Assembly: GCA_029266635.1 (NCBI GenBank) | Contig: JAQSWM010000009.1 | Span: 1 to 64,000, forward strand | Direction: 5' to 3' | From: Sphingobacteriaceae bacterium | GTDB taxonomy: Bacteria > Bacteroidota > Bacteroidia > Sphingobacteriales > Sphingobacteriaceae | DNA length: 64,000 nt | Notes under the pieces: model-generated | What the model was told of the DNA's origin: nothing | The model's input: the letters and a program-made list of their open reading frames with translations, nothing else | Database searches by the model: none | Translations under genes and position numbers: made by a program | Part shown: piece after piece, positions 1-8,716 of the stretch | How positions within the stretch are numbered: the first letter of the stretch is position 1 | Layout of the letters: the number at the start of each line of letters is the position of its first letter

Positions 1-86
1 GATGAAAGGGAAGCAAAAGCCTGGATCAGAGTCTGAGGCGTAATCTCGGAGCGGGTGTCTTAGTTCGCTTTTGCTTCCTTTCTCAT
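1..86. repeat. Imperfect inverted repeat at window edge
   Basis: Positions 2-20 and 67-86 are nearly reverse complementary, sharing an 11-base perfect core (GAAGCAAAAGC on the left). They enclose a loop of about 46 bases. No ORF is present. It could be the end of a repeat element or of an RNA that starts outside the window; the sequence does not decide. Confidence 0.5.
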
Positions 87-105
87 TATAAAATCTAACA
101 TAGCA

Positions 106-300
106 AATCTAAAGGAGCGGAGTCGAAGCGCTATAAACACCCTCTCGTACCCCAGGGGTGACTGCCAGGGTAAACTGCGCCCCTCCCTTGGTCAGGCTGA
201 GGCTCTCGAAGCCCTTGTCATGCCGAGCAGCCTGCCAGACCACTGGCGGGGAGTCGAGGCTCCTAAGCTCCCCGCCACTCAACTAAGCTCCCTAAACCTG
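106..300. repeat. Degenerate repeat-element remnants in gene-free leader
   Basis: The 449 bases before the first gene hold no credible CDS. Positions 114-132 match the left-arm core of the repeat family found at 26.6-27.9 kb (GGAGTCGAAGCGCT). Positions 193-270 hold the related CTGAGGCTCTCGAAG core and a TGTCATGCCGAGCAGCC arm with a GGCGGGGAGTCGAGG partner. They look like decayed copies of the TGTCA-type repeats described elsewhere in this window. Positions 300-449 are AT-richer and presumably contain the promoter of the following permease. Confidence 0.55.
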
Positions 301-449
301 TCAAACTGAGCTTCACCAAACATATTTATTCAAAGAATCCGCTAATCAGAAACTGATGTGCTCTGAATATCAGGTCCCTGCCCTTTTAAATTTAATTGCA
401 TCTGATTTTTAATCTTTATAGATTACGCTTGATTTAAACCATCGTTTAT

Positions 450-1700
450 ATGAATCTAAAATTCCGGCTGATTGTCATGAACTTCCTGCAGTTTTTTATC
501 TGGGGCTCATGGCTGATTTCTTTAGGCGGGTATATGTTCGGGCAGTTGCACGCAAGCGGCAGCATTATTGGCGCTACCTATGGCACCATGGGGATCGCTT
601 CCCTGTTTATGCCAGCCCTCATGGGGATCATAGCTGATAAATGGATTAATGCGGAGCGGGTTTTAGGCTTTTGCCACCTCATCGGCGCAGCTCTGTTATT
701 CTGGGCATCCCGCGTAAACGACCCGGAGGCCATGTATATGGTGATGCTCATAAATGCCCTGTTTTTCATGCCGACCATCGCATTAAACAACACAGTTTCA
801 TATATAGCACTGGAGAAAAACGGATATGATGTTGTGAAGGTATTCCCTCCTATCCGCGTGTGGGGAACGGTGGGTTTCATAGTAGCCGTGTGGGTAGTGG
901 ATTTAGCGGGCTGGGCGTTTTCGCCGATGCAGTTTATACTAAGTGCGGTTGCCTCTGTTGCCATGGGGCTTTACAGCTTCTCCATGCCGGCCTGTATCCC
1001 TGCAAAGTCAGAGAAACAAAAATCCTGGGCTTCAACCTTCGGCTTAGATGCTTTTGTCTTGTTCAGGCAAAAGAAAATGGCAGTGTTCTTCATTTTCGCC
1101 ATGTTGCTGGGCGCAGCGCTGCAAATCACCAATGCCTTTGGCAAACCCTTCCTCGACGATTTCGGCAGCAATCCTGCTTATAAAGAGTCTTTTGGCGTAA
1201 AGCATTCCAACATCCTCATTTCTATTTCGCAGATATCAGAAACACTGTTCATCCTCACTATTCCTTTCTTCCTACGTCGGTTCGGAATCAAATCTGTAAT
1301 GATCATGAGCATATTCGCATGGGTGCTGAGGTTTGGCCTTTTTGCCATAGGCGATCCGGGCAGCGGCTTATGGCTACTGGTGCTTTCAATGATTATTTAC
1401 GGCATGGCATTCGACTTTTTCAATATTTCAGGTTCTCTTTTTGTTGAGAAAGAAGCCGACGTAAAGATGCGGGCAAGCGCACAAGGCCTTTTCATGGTGA
1501 TGACCAACGGGATTGGAGCTTTCCTTGGCGGGATGATAAGCGGCTGGGTGGTTGATTACTTTACTCACGGCGATGTCAAAGATTGGCAGAGCATCTGGCT
1601 GAGCTTTGCAGGATATGCACTTTTGCTGGGCATAATATTCCCGCTGATGTTTAAATACAAGCACACCGCAGTTACAGAACAGGACCTGAAACACGTATAG
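450..1700 (+). CDS. Nucleoside:H+ symporter, NupG-type MFS permease
   Basis: This 416-residue integral membrane protein resembles the nucleoside:H+ symporter branch of the major facilitator superfamily. It would import nucleosides across the inner membrane with protons. About twelve hydrophobic segments are visible from residue 5 to 405. The N-terminal stretch (NFLQFFIWGSW, then GTMGIASLFMPALMGIIADKW) is characteristic of NupG/XapB-like proteins. Length matches the family (about 415-420). The ATG at 450 is the only sensible start because the protein begins directly with TM1. It stands alone; the next gene on the same strand is 224 bases away. Substrate preference cannot be read from the sequence. 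Confidence 0.88.
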   Translation: MNLKFRLIVMNFLQFFIWGSWLISLGGYMFGQLHASGSIIGATYGTMGIASLFMPALMGIIADKWINAERVLGFCHLIGAALLFWASRVNDPEAMYMVMLINALFFMPTIALNNTVSYIALEKNGYDVVKVFPPIRVWGTVGFIVAVWVVDLAGWAFSPMQFILSAVASVAMGLYSFSMPACIPAKSEKQKSWASTFGLDAFVLFRQKKMAVFFIFAMLLGAALQITNAFGKPFLDDFGSNPAYKESFGVKHSNILISISQISETLFILTIPFFLRRFGIKSVMIMSIFAWVLRFGLFAIGDPGSGLWLLVLSMIIYGMAFDFFNISGSLFVEKEADVKMRASAQGLFMVMTNGIGAFLGGMISGWVVDYFTHGDVKDWQSIWLSFAGYALLLGIIFPLMFKYKHTAVTEQDLKHV

Positions 1701-1924
1701 TTCGATTTCGCCTTCCGACCCTACCCAGAAACATTCCCGGGAAAGCTCTTCCACTTTCCCGGGCCTATCTGTGCCAACGCTATCCAAATTTCTCACAAGA
1801 TTATACCTCGCTCTGGATTGTGGCCTTCACTAGACAACAAATACATGTTTAAACATTTATTTTGTTTTAATCAAAACAACCACCGTTTGTAGTGGTTAAT
1901 CAAGAACCCCCAAAACAGAATATT

Positions 1925-2455
1925 ATGGCAACTAAATGGAAAATTGATCCTACGCACAGCGAAGTGCAGTTTAAAGTGAAACACCTTATGATAACCACAG
2001 TTACGGGTTATTTTGAAAAGTTTGATCTTGAAGTAGAGACGGAGAACGATGATTTCAACACCGCTTCGAGGATAGAGTTCACTGCTGACATTGATTCGAT
2101 TAATACGAACAATGAGCAACGTGACACGCACCTGAAGTCGGCGGATTTCTTCAATTCAGGCGAACACGCACAGCTGAGGTTTGTTGGCAAAAAATATGAA
2201 AGTGCGGGCGAGGAAGCTCAGTTGCACGGCGATCTCACCATCCGCGGCACCACCAAGCCAATCACTTTAAACGTAGAATTTGGCGGAACAGTTGTTGATC
2301 CATACGGCCAGACAAAAGCAGGCTTTACAGTTTCAGGCAAAATCAGCCGTAAAGAATACGGATTAACCTGGAATGCTGTAACCGAAGCCGGAGCTGTAGT
2401 AGTAAGCGACGATATCCGTGTACATGCCGAAATACAACTAGTGAAACAAACATAA
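1925..2455 (+). CDS. YceI family lipid-binding-like protein
   Basis: A 176-residue YceI-domain protein, a lipocalin-like beta barrel known to bind polyisoprenoids or similar lipids. The family signature is clear: WKIDPTHSEVQFKVKHLMI near the N-terminus, the SADF region in the middle and a C-terminal strand ending EIQLV. The open frame extends upstream to 1892, but the ATG at 1925 gives the usual family N-terminus and was chosen. No signal peptide is seen, so this copy appears cytoplasmic, unlike E. coli YceI. A strong terminator follows directly. Physiological role is unknown. Confidence 0.9.
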   Translation: MATKWKIDPTHSEVQFKVKHLMITTVTGYFEKFDLEVETENDDFNTASRIEFTADIDSINTNNEQRDTHLKSADFFNSGEHAQLRFVGKKYESAGEEAQLHGDLTIRGTTKPITLNVEFGGTVVDPYGQTKAGFTVSGKISRKEYGLTWNAVTEAGAVVVSDDIRVHAEIQLVKQT

Positions 2456-2459
2456 ACTA

Positions 2460-2488
2460 AGCCCGGAAGAAAAACCGGGCTTTTTTTT
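2460..2488 (+). terminator. Rho-independent terminator after YceI gene
   Basis: AGCCCGG and CCGGGCT form a 7-bp stem with an 8-base loop, followed by eight T residues. It starts 5 bases after the YceI stop and ends just before the FMN reductase start at 2495, so that gene needs its own promoter or read-through. Confidence 0.85.
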
Positions 2489-2494
2489 CATTAT

Positions 2495-3058
2495 ATGAGC
2501 AAGATTAAAATTGTTGGCATGTCGGGAAGCCTGAGGAAAGGCTCGTACAACACCATGCTCCTAAATGTAGCAGCAAGGCTGTTGCCTGAAGACATGGAAA
2601 TGAATATTGTATCTATTGCAGAGCTGCCGCATTACAACGCCGATCTGGACCTTCCGGACGCGGCAGAAAGGCCCGCAGCAGTGGCAACTTTCAGGCAGCA
2701 ACTCGCGGAAGCTGAAGGCATCCTGATCTCCAGTCCGGAATACAATTATTCTATACCTGGCACATTAAAAAATGCCATAGACTGGGCATCGCGTGGTACT
2801 GACTCGCCACTGCTGAACAAACCTGTGGCTCTGATAGGCGCAACTCCCGGCGGCTTTGGCACCGTGCGCATGCAGGCAGCCTTCCTTCCAGTTTTCGTGT
2901 TCCTTAATATGAAACCTGTTTTTAAGCCTGAAGTGCTGATATCGCACGCAAATCAGAAATTTGATGAACAGGGAAGCCTCACTGATAAAGCGGCCGAAGA
3001 GCTTATCGGCAAAAAGCTTCAGGCACTAAGAGATTTGATCCTGAAAAGCAGGCCTTAA
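2495..3058 (+). CDS. NADPH-dependent FMN reductase family protein
   Basis: A 187-residue flavodoxin-fold oxidoreductase of the NADPH-dependent FMN reductase family (ChrR/YieF/azoreductase-like). The phosphate-binding loop GSLRKGSYN lies at residues 11-19. The SPEYNYSIPGTLKNAIDW block near residues 80-97 is the family's flavin-isoalloxazine contact region. Such enzymes are cytosolic, bind FMN and reduce quinones, azo dyes or metal ions with NAD(P)H. It is flanked by terminators on both sides, so it is probably monocistronic. The exact physiological substrate cannot be inferred. Confidence 0.88.
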   Translation: MSKIKIVGMSGSLRKGSYNTMLLNVAARLLPEDMEMNIVSIAELPHYNADLDLPDAAERPAAVATFRQQLAEAEGILISSPEYNYSIPGTLKNAIDWASRGTDSPLLNKPVALIGATPGGFGTVRMQAAFLPVFVFLNMKPVFKPEVLISHANQKFDEQGSLTDKAAEELIGKKLQALRDLILKSRP

Positions 3059-3082
3059 TCATTTCCTGATTATAAAAAGAAC

Positions 3083-3106
3083 AAGGGTGCTCAGGCACCC
3101 TTTTTT
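3083..3106 (+). terminator. Rho-independent terminator after FMN reductase
   Basis: GGGTGC, loop TCAG, GCACCC, then six T residues, located 25 bases downstream of the stop codon. Confidence 0.85.
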
Positions 3107-3183
3107 GTTTCTATCTGCCTGTTCCACAAGGGCGAACAACTTAGTGTATCTTGTACAATTAGTTGATAATCAGGCATTTTTTA

Positions 3184-3214
3184 TTTTGAAATCAACAACC
3201 ACTTGGTAGATTTG
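3184..3214 (+). promoter_or_regulatory. Bacteroidetes-type promoter of pckA
   Basis: TTTTG at 3184-3188 and TAGATTTG at 3207-3214 match the known Bacteroidetes -33 (TTTG) and -7 (TAnnTTTG) boxes, with about 18-19 bases between them. The -7 box ends 30 bases before the pckA start codon. The consensus is established for Bacteroides/Flavobacterium; its use here is inferred. Confidence 0.6.
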
Positions 3215-3244
3215 CTGTTAACACTAATGTAAAACAACAGTGAT

Positions 3245-4855
3245 ATGAGACAAATCACCAACAAAAACACCTTAGTAGACCTATCTTATCTGGGCTTCAC
3301 AAACGAACAGGAATTGCATTGCCAGCTTAGTCCCGGCGAGCTCATAAACCGCTCAATCGATGCAGGAGAAGGTGTTTTATGTGATAATGATGCACTCGCG
3401 ATTGACACCGGAGAATTCACCGGGCGTTCCCCTAAAGACCGTTTTATTGTACGCGATGAGATTACTAAGGATGAAGTTTGGTGGGGAGATGTCAACATCC
3501 CGTTTGCACCCGCTAAGTTTGATGGCTTATACAATAAGGTACTGGATTACCTGAACAAGCGTAAAATTTACGTACGCGACAGCAGTGTGTGTGCAGATCC
3601 GGGCTACAGCATTCCAGTTCGGATTATAACAGAATACGCCTTCCAGAACCTGTTTGCCAGCAATATGTTCATCGAATCGGATGAAGCAAGCTACGAACAA
3701 CCTGAGTGGGCTATCATTGCTGCACCTGGCTTTAAAGCCGATCCTGAAACCCATGGCACACGGCAGCATAATTTCTCCATCATCAATTTCTCCCGTAAGA
3801 TTATCCTGATCGGCGGAACAGGCTACACAGGCGAAATAAAGAAGGGAATGTTCTCTGTACTCAATTTCCTGCTGCCGAAGCAAGGCGTACTACCTATGCA
3901 TTGTTCAGCAAACAAGGGAAAAGACGGCAGCACAGCTATCTTCTTCGGCTTATCCGGAACAGGCAAGACCACGCTCTCGGCAGATTGCCAGCGTGAGCTT
4001 ATCGGCGATGATGAACATGGCTGGGGAGATCATACGATCTTCAATTTTGAGGGCGGCTGCTATGCGAAGTGCGCAGGGCTCTCGCCCGAGAGCGAGCCTG
4101 AAATTTATAAGGCAATCCGCTGGGGTGCCTTGCTGGAGAACATTAATTTCTACCCGGGCACCACTACAGTCGACTTCAACAACATCTCGAAGACGGAGAA
4201 CACAAGAGTCTCGTACCCATTGTACTATATAGATAATGCAGCGGAGCTTGCGATGGGAAACTCACCCGAAAACATATTCTTCCTCACTGCCGATGCGTTC
4301 GGTGTATTGCCCCCTATCTCTAAGCTTGATCCGGAGCAGGCGCTCTATTATTTCCTTTCGGGATATACCGCGAAGGTAGCAGGAACAGAGCACGGCATTA
4401 ACGAGCCACAGGCGACGTTTTCTGCATGCTTTGGCAAAGCGTTCCTTCCGCTTCATCCATCGAAGTACGCAAGCCTTCTGAAGCAAAAGCTGCAAAAGCA
4501 TTCGCCTAAGGTCTGGCTCATCAATACCGGCTGGACGGGCGGCGCTTACGGCACAGGGAAACGTATAAAGCTTGAATATACAAGAGCAATGGTGCGTGGG
4601 GCTTTGAATGGATCCCTGGATAATGTGAAATACCAACGAGACCCTGCTTTCGGACTGATGATGCCTGCGAGCTGTCCGGGCGTGCCTGCAGAAATCCTTA
4701 ACCCGGCAAATACCTGGAACAGCGTTGAGGAGTACAATGCGATGGCAGCAAAGCTGGTGGAGCTGTTCAAGCAAAACTTTAGCAAACTTGGTTCTGACAT
4801 TGACGCAGAGGTAGTTGCTGCGGGACCGGTAGTGAAAAAAAGAGATGCAGCTTAG
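3245..4855 (+). CDS. pckA: Phosphoenolpyruvate carboxykinase (ATP)
   Basis: A 536-residue ATP-type PEP carboxykinase. It converts oxaloacetate plus ATP to phosphoenolpyruvate, CO2 and ADP in the first committed step of gluconeogenesis. Visible landmarks are the substrate-site TGRSPKDRF near residues 59-67, the kinase-1a P-loop GLSGTGKTT at 235-243, the metal site DDEHGW at 255-260 and WLINTGWTGG later. Length matches the bacterial family (about 530-540). A Bacteroidetes-type promoter precedes it. Downstream lies a repeat array rather than a terminator of conventional type. In Bacteroidota this enzyme often works in both directions. Confidence 0.96.
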   Translation: MRQITNKNTLVDLSYLGFTNEQELHCQLSPGELINRSIDAGEGVLCDNDALAIDTGEFTGRSPKDRFIVRDEITKDEVWWGDVNIPFAPAKFDGLYNKVLDYLNKRKIYVRDSSVCADPGYSIPVRIITEYAFQNLFASNMFIESDEASYEQPEWAIIAAPGFKADPETHGTRQHNFSIINFSRKIILIGGTGYTGEIKKGMFSVLNFLLPKQGVLPMHCSANKGKDGSTAIFFGLSGTGKTTLSADCQRELIGDDEHGWGDHTIFNFEGGCYAKCAGLSPESEPEIYKAIRWGALLENINFYPGTTTVDFNNISKTENTRVSYPLYYIDNAAELAMGNSPENIFFLTADAFGVLPPISKLDPEQALYYFLSGYTAKVAGTEHGINEPQATFSACFGKAFLPLHPSKYASLLKQKLQKHSPKVWLINTGWTGGAYGTGKRIKLEYTRAMVRGALNGSLDNVKYQRDPAFGLMMPASCPGVPAEILNPANTWNSVEEYNAMAAKLVELFKQNFSKLGSDIDAEVVAAGPVVKKRDAA

Positions 4856-4859
4856 GTGT

Positions 4860-5706
4860 GCCCGTCATCCTGAAGAGCCGCAAGGAGGAAACTTAGTGGT
4901 ACTAACACCAAATTCCCTCTCCGCCAACTGGCGGATTCGGGATGACATGGAAGCTTAAAGCGCTTTGCTAGCTCTCATGTCATCCTGAGGAGGCACGACG
5001 AAGGAAGTTAGTGGTGCGGAACTAAGTTCCCTCTCCGCCAACTGGCGGATTGGGGATGGCAGGGAGCTTAGAGCGCTTTGCTAACCCACATGTCATCCTG
5101 AGGAGGCACGACGAAGGAACTCAGTGGTGCGGAAACTAAGTTCCCTCTCCGCAAACTGGCGGATTCGGGATGACAGGGAAGCTTAAAGCGCTTTGCTAAC
5201 CCCACATGTCATCCTGAGGAGGCACGACGAAGGAACTTACTGGTGGCCGGTACCAAGTTCCCTCTCCGCCAACTGGCGGATTCGGGATGACGTAGAGTTT
5301 AGAGCCTTTGCTAACCCGCATGTCATCCTGAGGAGGCACGACGAAGGAACTTAGTGGTGGCTAGTACCAAGTTCTCTCCTGCGTCGGGATGACAGGGAGC
5401 TTAAGTCGCTTTGCTAACACATGTCATCCCAAGGAGGCACGACGAAGGAAGTTGGTGTCAACGTCATATCGACGAGGTACGAGGAGATATCTTTGGTTAG
5501 AACAACAGACTTCTCTCCGCCAGCCGGCGGATTCGGGATGACAGGGAGCTTAAGTCGCTTTTGCTAGTCCGCATGTCATCCTGAGGAGGCACGACGAATG
5601 AACTTAGTGGTGGCCGGTACCAAGTTCCCTCTCCGCCAACTGGCGTATTCGGGATGACAGGGAGTTAAGCCGCTTTGCTAACCCACATGTCATCCTGAAA
5701 CCCACG
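4860..5706. repeat. Repeat family 1 array, left part
   Basis: This gene-free stretch is tiled with structured units of about 85 bases joined by short linkers, with a period near 111-117 bases. A good unit is 5091-5175. It begins TGTCATCCTGAGGAGGCACG and ends GGGATGACA, so the ends pair. Inside it are a hairpin of GGAACT..AGTTCC type and a second hairpin CCGCCAACTGGCGG. Left arms are seen near 4863, 4979, 5091, 5207, 5321, 5422, 5575 and 5690. The unit at 5422-5542 carries an insertion resembling family 2. The linker often contains AAAGCGCTTTGCTAACCC. Confidence 0.85.
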
Positions 5707-6118
5707 TGTCATCCTGAGGAGGCACGACGAAGGAACTTAGTATTAATAATTCCGTTATTTTAGTTCATGTGGAACTATAACTACTATGTATACATCATTA
5801 CCAATCCTGGCAAGACAGTTTTGTATACCGGAGTTACCAACAACCTCAAAGAACGGCTCTGGCAACATCAGCAGAATCAAGGCACGAAAGGCACATTCGC
5901 TGGTAAGTATCATTGCCACCACCTGCTTTGGTACGAACATCACAGCGACATCAACAATGCCATTGCCAGAGAGAAAGAAATAAAGGGCTGGCGCAGACAA
6001 AAGAAAATCGATCTGATTGAATCCGAGAATCCGAACTGGAACTTTATTGTTTATGAAGGGTAGGATATATAGTACCGGTAGTATCCAACACCAAGTTCCC
6101 TCCTGCGTCGGGATGACA
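5707..6118 (+). mobile_element. Family 1 repeat unit carrying a GIY-YIG gene
   Basis: The left arm (5707-5740, TGTCATCCTGAGGAGG...GGAACTTAG) and the right arm (6091-6118, CCAAGTTCC...GGGATGACA) are the two halves of one family 1 unit. The nuclease ORF at 5767-6063 lies where empty units have only a short loop between GGAACTTAG and CCAAGTTCC. The result looks like a 412-bp gene-bearing element next to its empty relatives. That it is mobile is inference; no target duplication was established. Confidence 0.55.
5767..6063 (+). CDS. Single-domain GIY-YIG endonuclease (copy 1)
   Basis: A 98-residue protein made almost entirely of a GIY-YIG nuclease domain of the UvrC-N-terminal/YhbQ-like type. VYIITN (residues 8-13) and LYTGVT (19-24) are the two strands of the motif. 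LKERLWQH carries the catalytic arginine, and the EKEIKGWRRQKK segment carries the conserved glutamate and a basic patch. This fold cuts DNA using a Tyr/Arg/Glu site and a metal ion. The ATG at 5767 puts the motif at the usual position. It sits in the loop of a family 1 repeat. Its function is unknown; a role in spreading or processing the surrounding repeats is inference. Confidence 0.85.
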   Translation: MWNYNYYVYIITNPGKTVLYTGVTNNLKERLWQHQQNQGTKGTFAGKYHCHHLLWYEHHSDINNAIAREKEIKGWRRQKKIDLIESENPNWNFIVYEG

Positions 6119-6488
6119 GGAAGGTTAAAGCGCTTTGCTAACCCACATGTCATCCTGAGGAGGCACGACGAAGGAACTTGGCAGTACGGAAACTAAGTTC
6201 CCTCTCCGCCTACTGGCGGATTCGGGATGACAGGGAGATTAAAACACACGCTAGCCCATTTGTCATCCTGGGGAGGCACGACGAAGGAACTTAGTGGTGG
6301 CCGGTACCAAGTTCCCTCTCCGCCAACTGGCGTATTCGGGATGACAGGGAGTTAAGCCGCTTTGCTAACCCACATGTCATCCTGACACGACGAAGGAAGT
6401 TGGTGTCAACGTCATATCGACGGTACGAGGAGATATCTTTGGTTAGAACAACAGACTTCTCTCCGCCAGCCGGCGGATCGAAGTGACG
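6119..6488. repeat. Repeat family 1 array, right part, ending in a family 1/2 chimera
   Basis: Family 1 left arms occur near 6149, 6261 and 6375 with right arms ending near 6224 and 6345. The last copy is chimeric. After a family 1 left arm at 6375 it changes at about 6417 to a family 2 left arm (CGTCATATCGACGG) and ends with a family 2 right arm (GGCGGATCGAAGTGACGG, to about 6489). The stretch has no credible CDS. Confidence 0.8.
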
Positions 6489-6551
6489 GTTAATAACAGC
6501 TTCCCAACAGGAACTGTAAGAAGGTCTTACAAGAAGAACTATTATTGCAAT

Positions 6552-6860
6552 ATGAAATACCGAGAAATCCAGCTCATCGATAACAATTCCATCCACAATT
6601 TTGAGCTGTGGGTGGACGGGCATCGCTCCTTCATAGATTACCAGATCAAAGGCGACAAAGCCTTCCTGCTCCATACCGAAGTTCCTAAAGAACAGGAAGG
6701 CCAGGGCATTGCCTCTGCACTAGTTGAAAAGACCTTAATGTACCTTGAAGAGAACAAGCTCAAACTGGTGCCTCTTTGTTCTTACGTGAAGTTATTCCTG
6801 GAAAGGCATCCGGAATGGAACAGGCTGGTTGCTGAAAGAAATCAGGCAGATCAGGGTTAG
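6552..6860 (+). CDS. Small GNAT-like N-acetyltransferase (NATD1/YjdJ type)
   Basis: A 102-residue protein of the minimal GNAT family represented by human NATD1 and bacterial YjdJ (COG2388). The region HTEVPKEQEGQGIASALV (residues 41-58) contains the Q-G-x-G/A acetyl-CoA pyrophosphate loop, and LVPLCSYVKLFLERHPEW is the typical C-terminal helix and strand. The open frame extends back to 6483 into repeat sequence, but the ATG at 6552 gives the normal family N-terminus. Acceptor substrate is unknown. It stands alone between the repeat array and a convergent gene pair. Confidence 0.85.
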   Translation: MKYREIQLIDNNSIHNFELWVDGHRSFIDYQIKGDKAFLLHTEVPKEQEGQGIASALVEKTLMYLEENKLKLVPLCSYVKLFLERHPEWNRLVAERNQADQG

Positions 6861-7039
6861 CGAAAACGAAAGCCACACAATTACTGGAAGGTTTTAGGCC
6901 TGAAGCGCTACTGACACGATGTCATTTGTTTAATTATAGACGTCTGTAAATCAGATGTTATAATGCATATACATCGAGAAAAAGTATAGATACTTGAAAA
7001 CCTCCTCTGAATCACTCTTCGCGATTGTAACTCCGGTAT

Positions 7040-7819
7040 CTACACCCTCACAAGCACTCTCCCACCCTCTTCAACAACCTCGTACACCGGAATGCCTTCC
7101 TTAGACGGGCCAGCCTTCAGGGCACCGCTGCTCACGTCGAATTGCGAGCCATGCCACGGGCACTGCACCGTTCCGCACATCATGGAGCCGCCTGCAAGAG
7201 AGCCGCCTTTGTGCGGGCACCAATCATCAAAGGCCACATAACCCGTTTCGGTACGGGCGAGCACAATACGCTCCTCGCCGATGTGCAGCAGCTTCATTTG
7301 GTTTAGCTTGAGTTCATCACCGGATGCAACGTCGATTTGTCCGCTGCTCTTATCGAAGTAAGCCTCCTTCCACTTTCCCGCGTCGGCATACCGCGGATCA
7401 ACGCCGATCTGGTTGCGATGCACCAGTGTACCTCCAAGCCAGCCGGAATAGGTCATCAGGGCAGCCCCTATCACTTCCATCGCGACGATATAGCCCGCAG
7501 CCAGGTCGTCCCTCAAAAAGTAAGCGGCCGTGAAGATGATCAGCATAGAGCTGTTAAGCAGCCCGTGTTTAGCTGCCCGCTTCTTTGCGGAACTGTTGGG
7601 AGGCACCGTGTACCGGAAATCTATGATGCCCGGAATAGCAGCAAGTACTGCTGAAATAATACCGGCAGCTTCCAGGTGGCTGCCGGTTTGCCAGAAAGAT
7701 GGCTTACCGAGAAAAAGCGAGAGCACATCGAAGGCTACTGTGCCTACGAAAAAGCCGATGGGCAACCCAATCAACATAGGGTGGATTGGATGCCCTTTTA
7801 TGCTTGCCCTGCTTCTCAC
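7040..7819 (-). CDS. DUF2231 membrane / Rieske [2Fe-2S] fusion protein
   Basis: A 259-residue two-part protein. Residues 1-135 are hydrophobic and match DUF2231 (HPIHPMLIGLPIG near residue 10, about four membrane helices). Residues 150-259 form a Rieske domain with CPH at 201-203 and CPWH at 220-223, supplying the Cys2His2 ligands of a [2Fe-2S] cluster. It is probably a membrane-anchored electron carrier or redox sensor, with no partner oxidase nearby. It starts 7 bases after the upstream superoxide dismutase gene on the same strand, so the two are likely co-transcribed. That suggests a link to oxidative stress, which is inference. Confidence 0.85.
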   Translation of the reverse strand: MRSRASIKGHPIHPMLIGLPIGFFVGTVAFDVLSLFLGKPSFWQTGSHLEAAGIISAVLAAIPGIIDFRYTVPPNSSAKKRAAKHGLLNSSMLIIFTAAYFLRDDLAAGYIVAMEVIGAALMTYSGWLGGTLVHRNQIGVDPRYADAGKWKEAYFDKSSGQIDVASGDELKLNQMKLLHIGEERIVLARTETGYVAFDDWCPHKGGSLAGGSMMCGTVQCPWHGSQFDVSSGALKAGPSKEGIPVYEVVEEGGRVLVRV

Positions 7820-7826
7820 TGATATC

Positions 7827-8453
7827 TTATTTACGCATAATCACACCACAACCAATACGGCTGCCTGCATTCCCGGTAGGCTGCGTTGTATAATCATCTA
7901 CACCTGAGTGTACAATAACTGCTCTGCCCAGGATATTGGTCTTCGCATCGCCACCTAAAGTCCAGCGGTCTGAGTCGAAGGTTAGGCTACCTTTTCCTGA
8001 TCCATCCAGTTGCACATTGCCTATATCGCCGCTGTGGTACTCGCCCGAACCCCATTTGCCGTGCTTCTCATTTGTTGGGTTCCAGTGGCCATGAGCGCCT
8101 TTGCCCATATCGCCGCAGTCGCCATGCTCATGCAAATGCACCGCTACTGACTTGTTCGCCATTTTTGGGAACAACAGCGTGAGTTTCATTTGCACTTTGC
8201 CGTTCATTGCTGTAAAATCTGCACTGCCGCCGCCGGTAGTATCCTGTTTAGTTGCACTAATGTCAACATGTGCGCTTTGTGCACTTGCCGTGTCGGTGCT
8301 TGCTTCCATGCCCGCCATGGTGTCGGACTGCATAGAGGCATGATCCTGCGCCATGCTGTCGCTGTCGGAAGTGCTGGATGTTGTGCTGCTGTTGTTGCAG
8401 GCTGCGGCTGCTAATAAACCTGCGCCGATGAGGAGTGTTGAGAAATACTTCAT
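7827..8453 (-). CDS. Cu/Zn superoxide dismutase lipoprotein
   Basis: A 208-residue exported superoxide dismutase. A lipoprotein-like signal ends at Cys19 and is followed by a Ser/Thr/Asp-rich linker to about residue 75. All expected active-site residues are visible: copper ligands H106, H108 and H182, bridging H123, zinc ligands H131, H140 and D143, the disulfide pair C113/C202, and the active-site arginine R199. It should convert superoxide to H2O2 and O2 at the cell envelope. It is the first gene of a two-gene unit with the Rieske/DUF2231 protein. Confidence 0.92.
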   Translation of the reverse strand: MKYFSTLLIGAGLLAAAACNNSSTTSSTSDSDSMAQDHASMQSDTMAGMEASTDTASAQSAHVDISATKQDTTGGGSADFTAMNGKVQMKLTLLFPKMANKSVAVHLHEHGDCGDMGKGAHGHWNPTNEKHGKWGSGEYHSGDIGNVQLDGSGKGSLTFDSDRWTLGGDAKTNILGRAVIVHSGVDDYTTQPTGNAGSRIGCGVIMRK

Positions 8454-8716
8454 GATGATAAATAATTAGGTGACAATCTATTGAGAACAGCAAAGTAGAG
8501 GGAAAGTTTGAGCAGGGCAATGGCGAAGAAACAACAGGTTCATACCTCATTCAGTTCATATTCGGCAAAAGGCTTATTTCATCGAAGGATCACTGAACCT
8601 GGTATGAACCAGGCCTATGCGTAATGATATGAAGTGACATTACGCCGTCCGCCCGCTTTAAGATCCCTGACTGCCACGTCTGTACCGGCACGGGCCGGCG
8701 CAGAGATTAACACGAT

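Noticed and set aside
4262-4774. 170-aa - strand ORF inside pckA
   Set aside because: It is entirely antisense to a strongly supported pckA and its Cys/Arg-rich composition is that of a shadow frame.
4860-6488. CRISPR array
   Set aside because: Units are about 85 bases, self-complementary and imperfect, with conserved linkers rather than unique spacers of constant length, and no cas genes are nearby.
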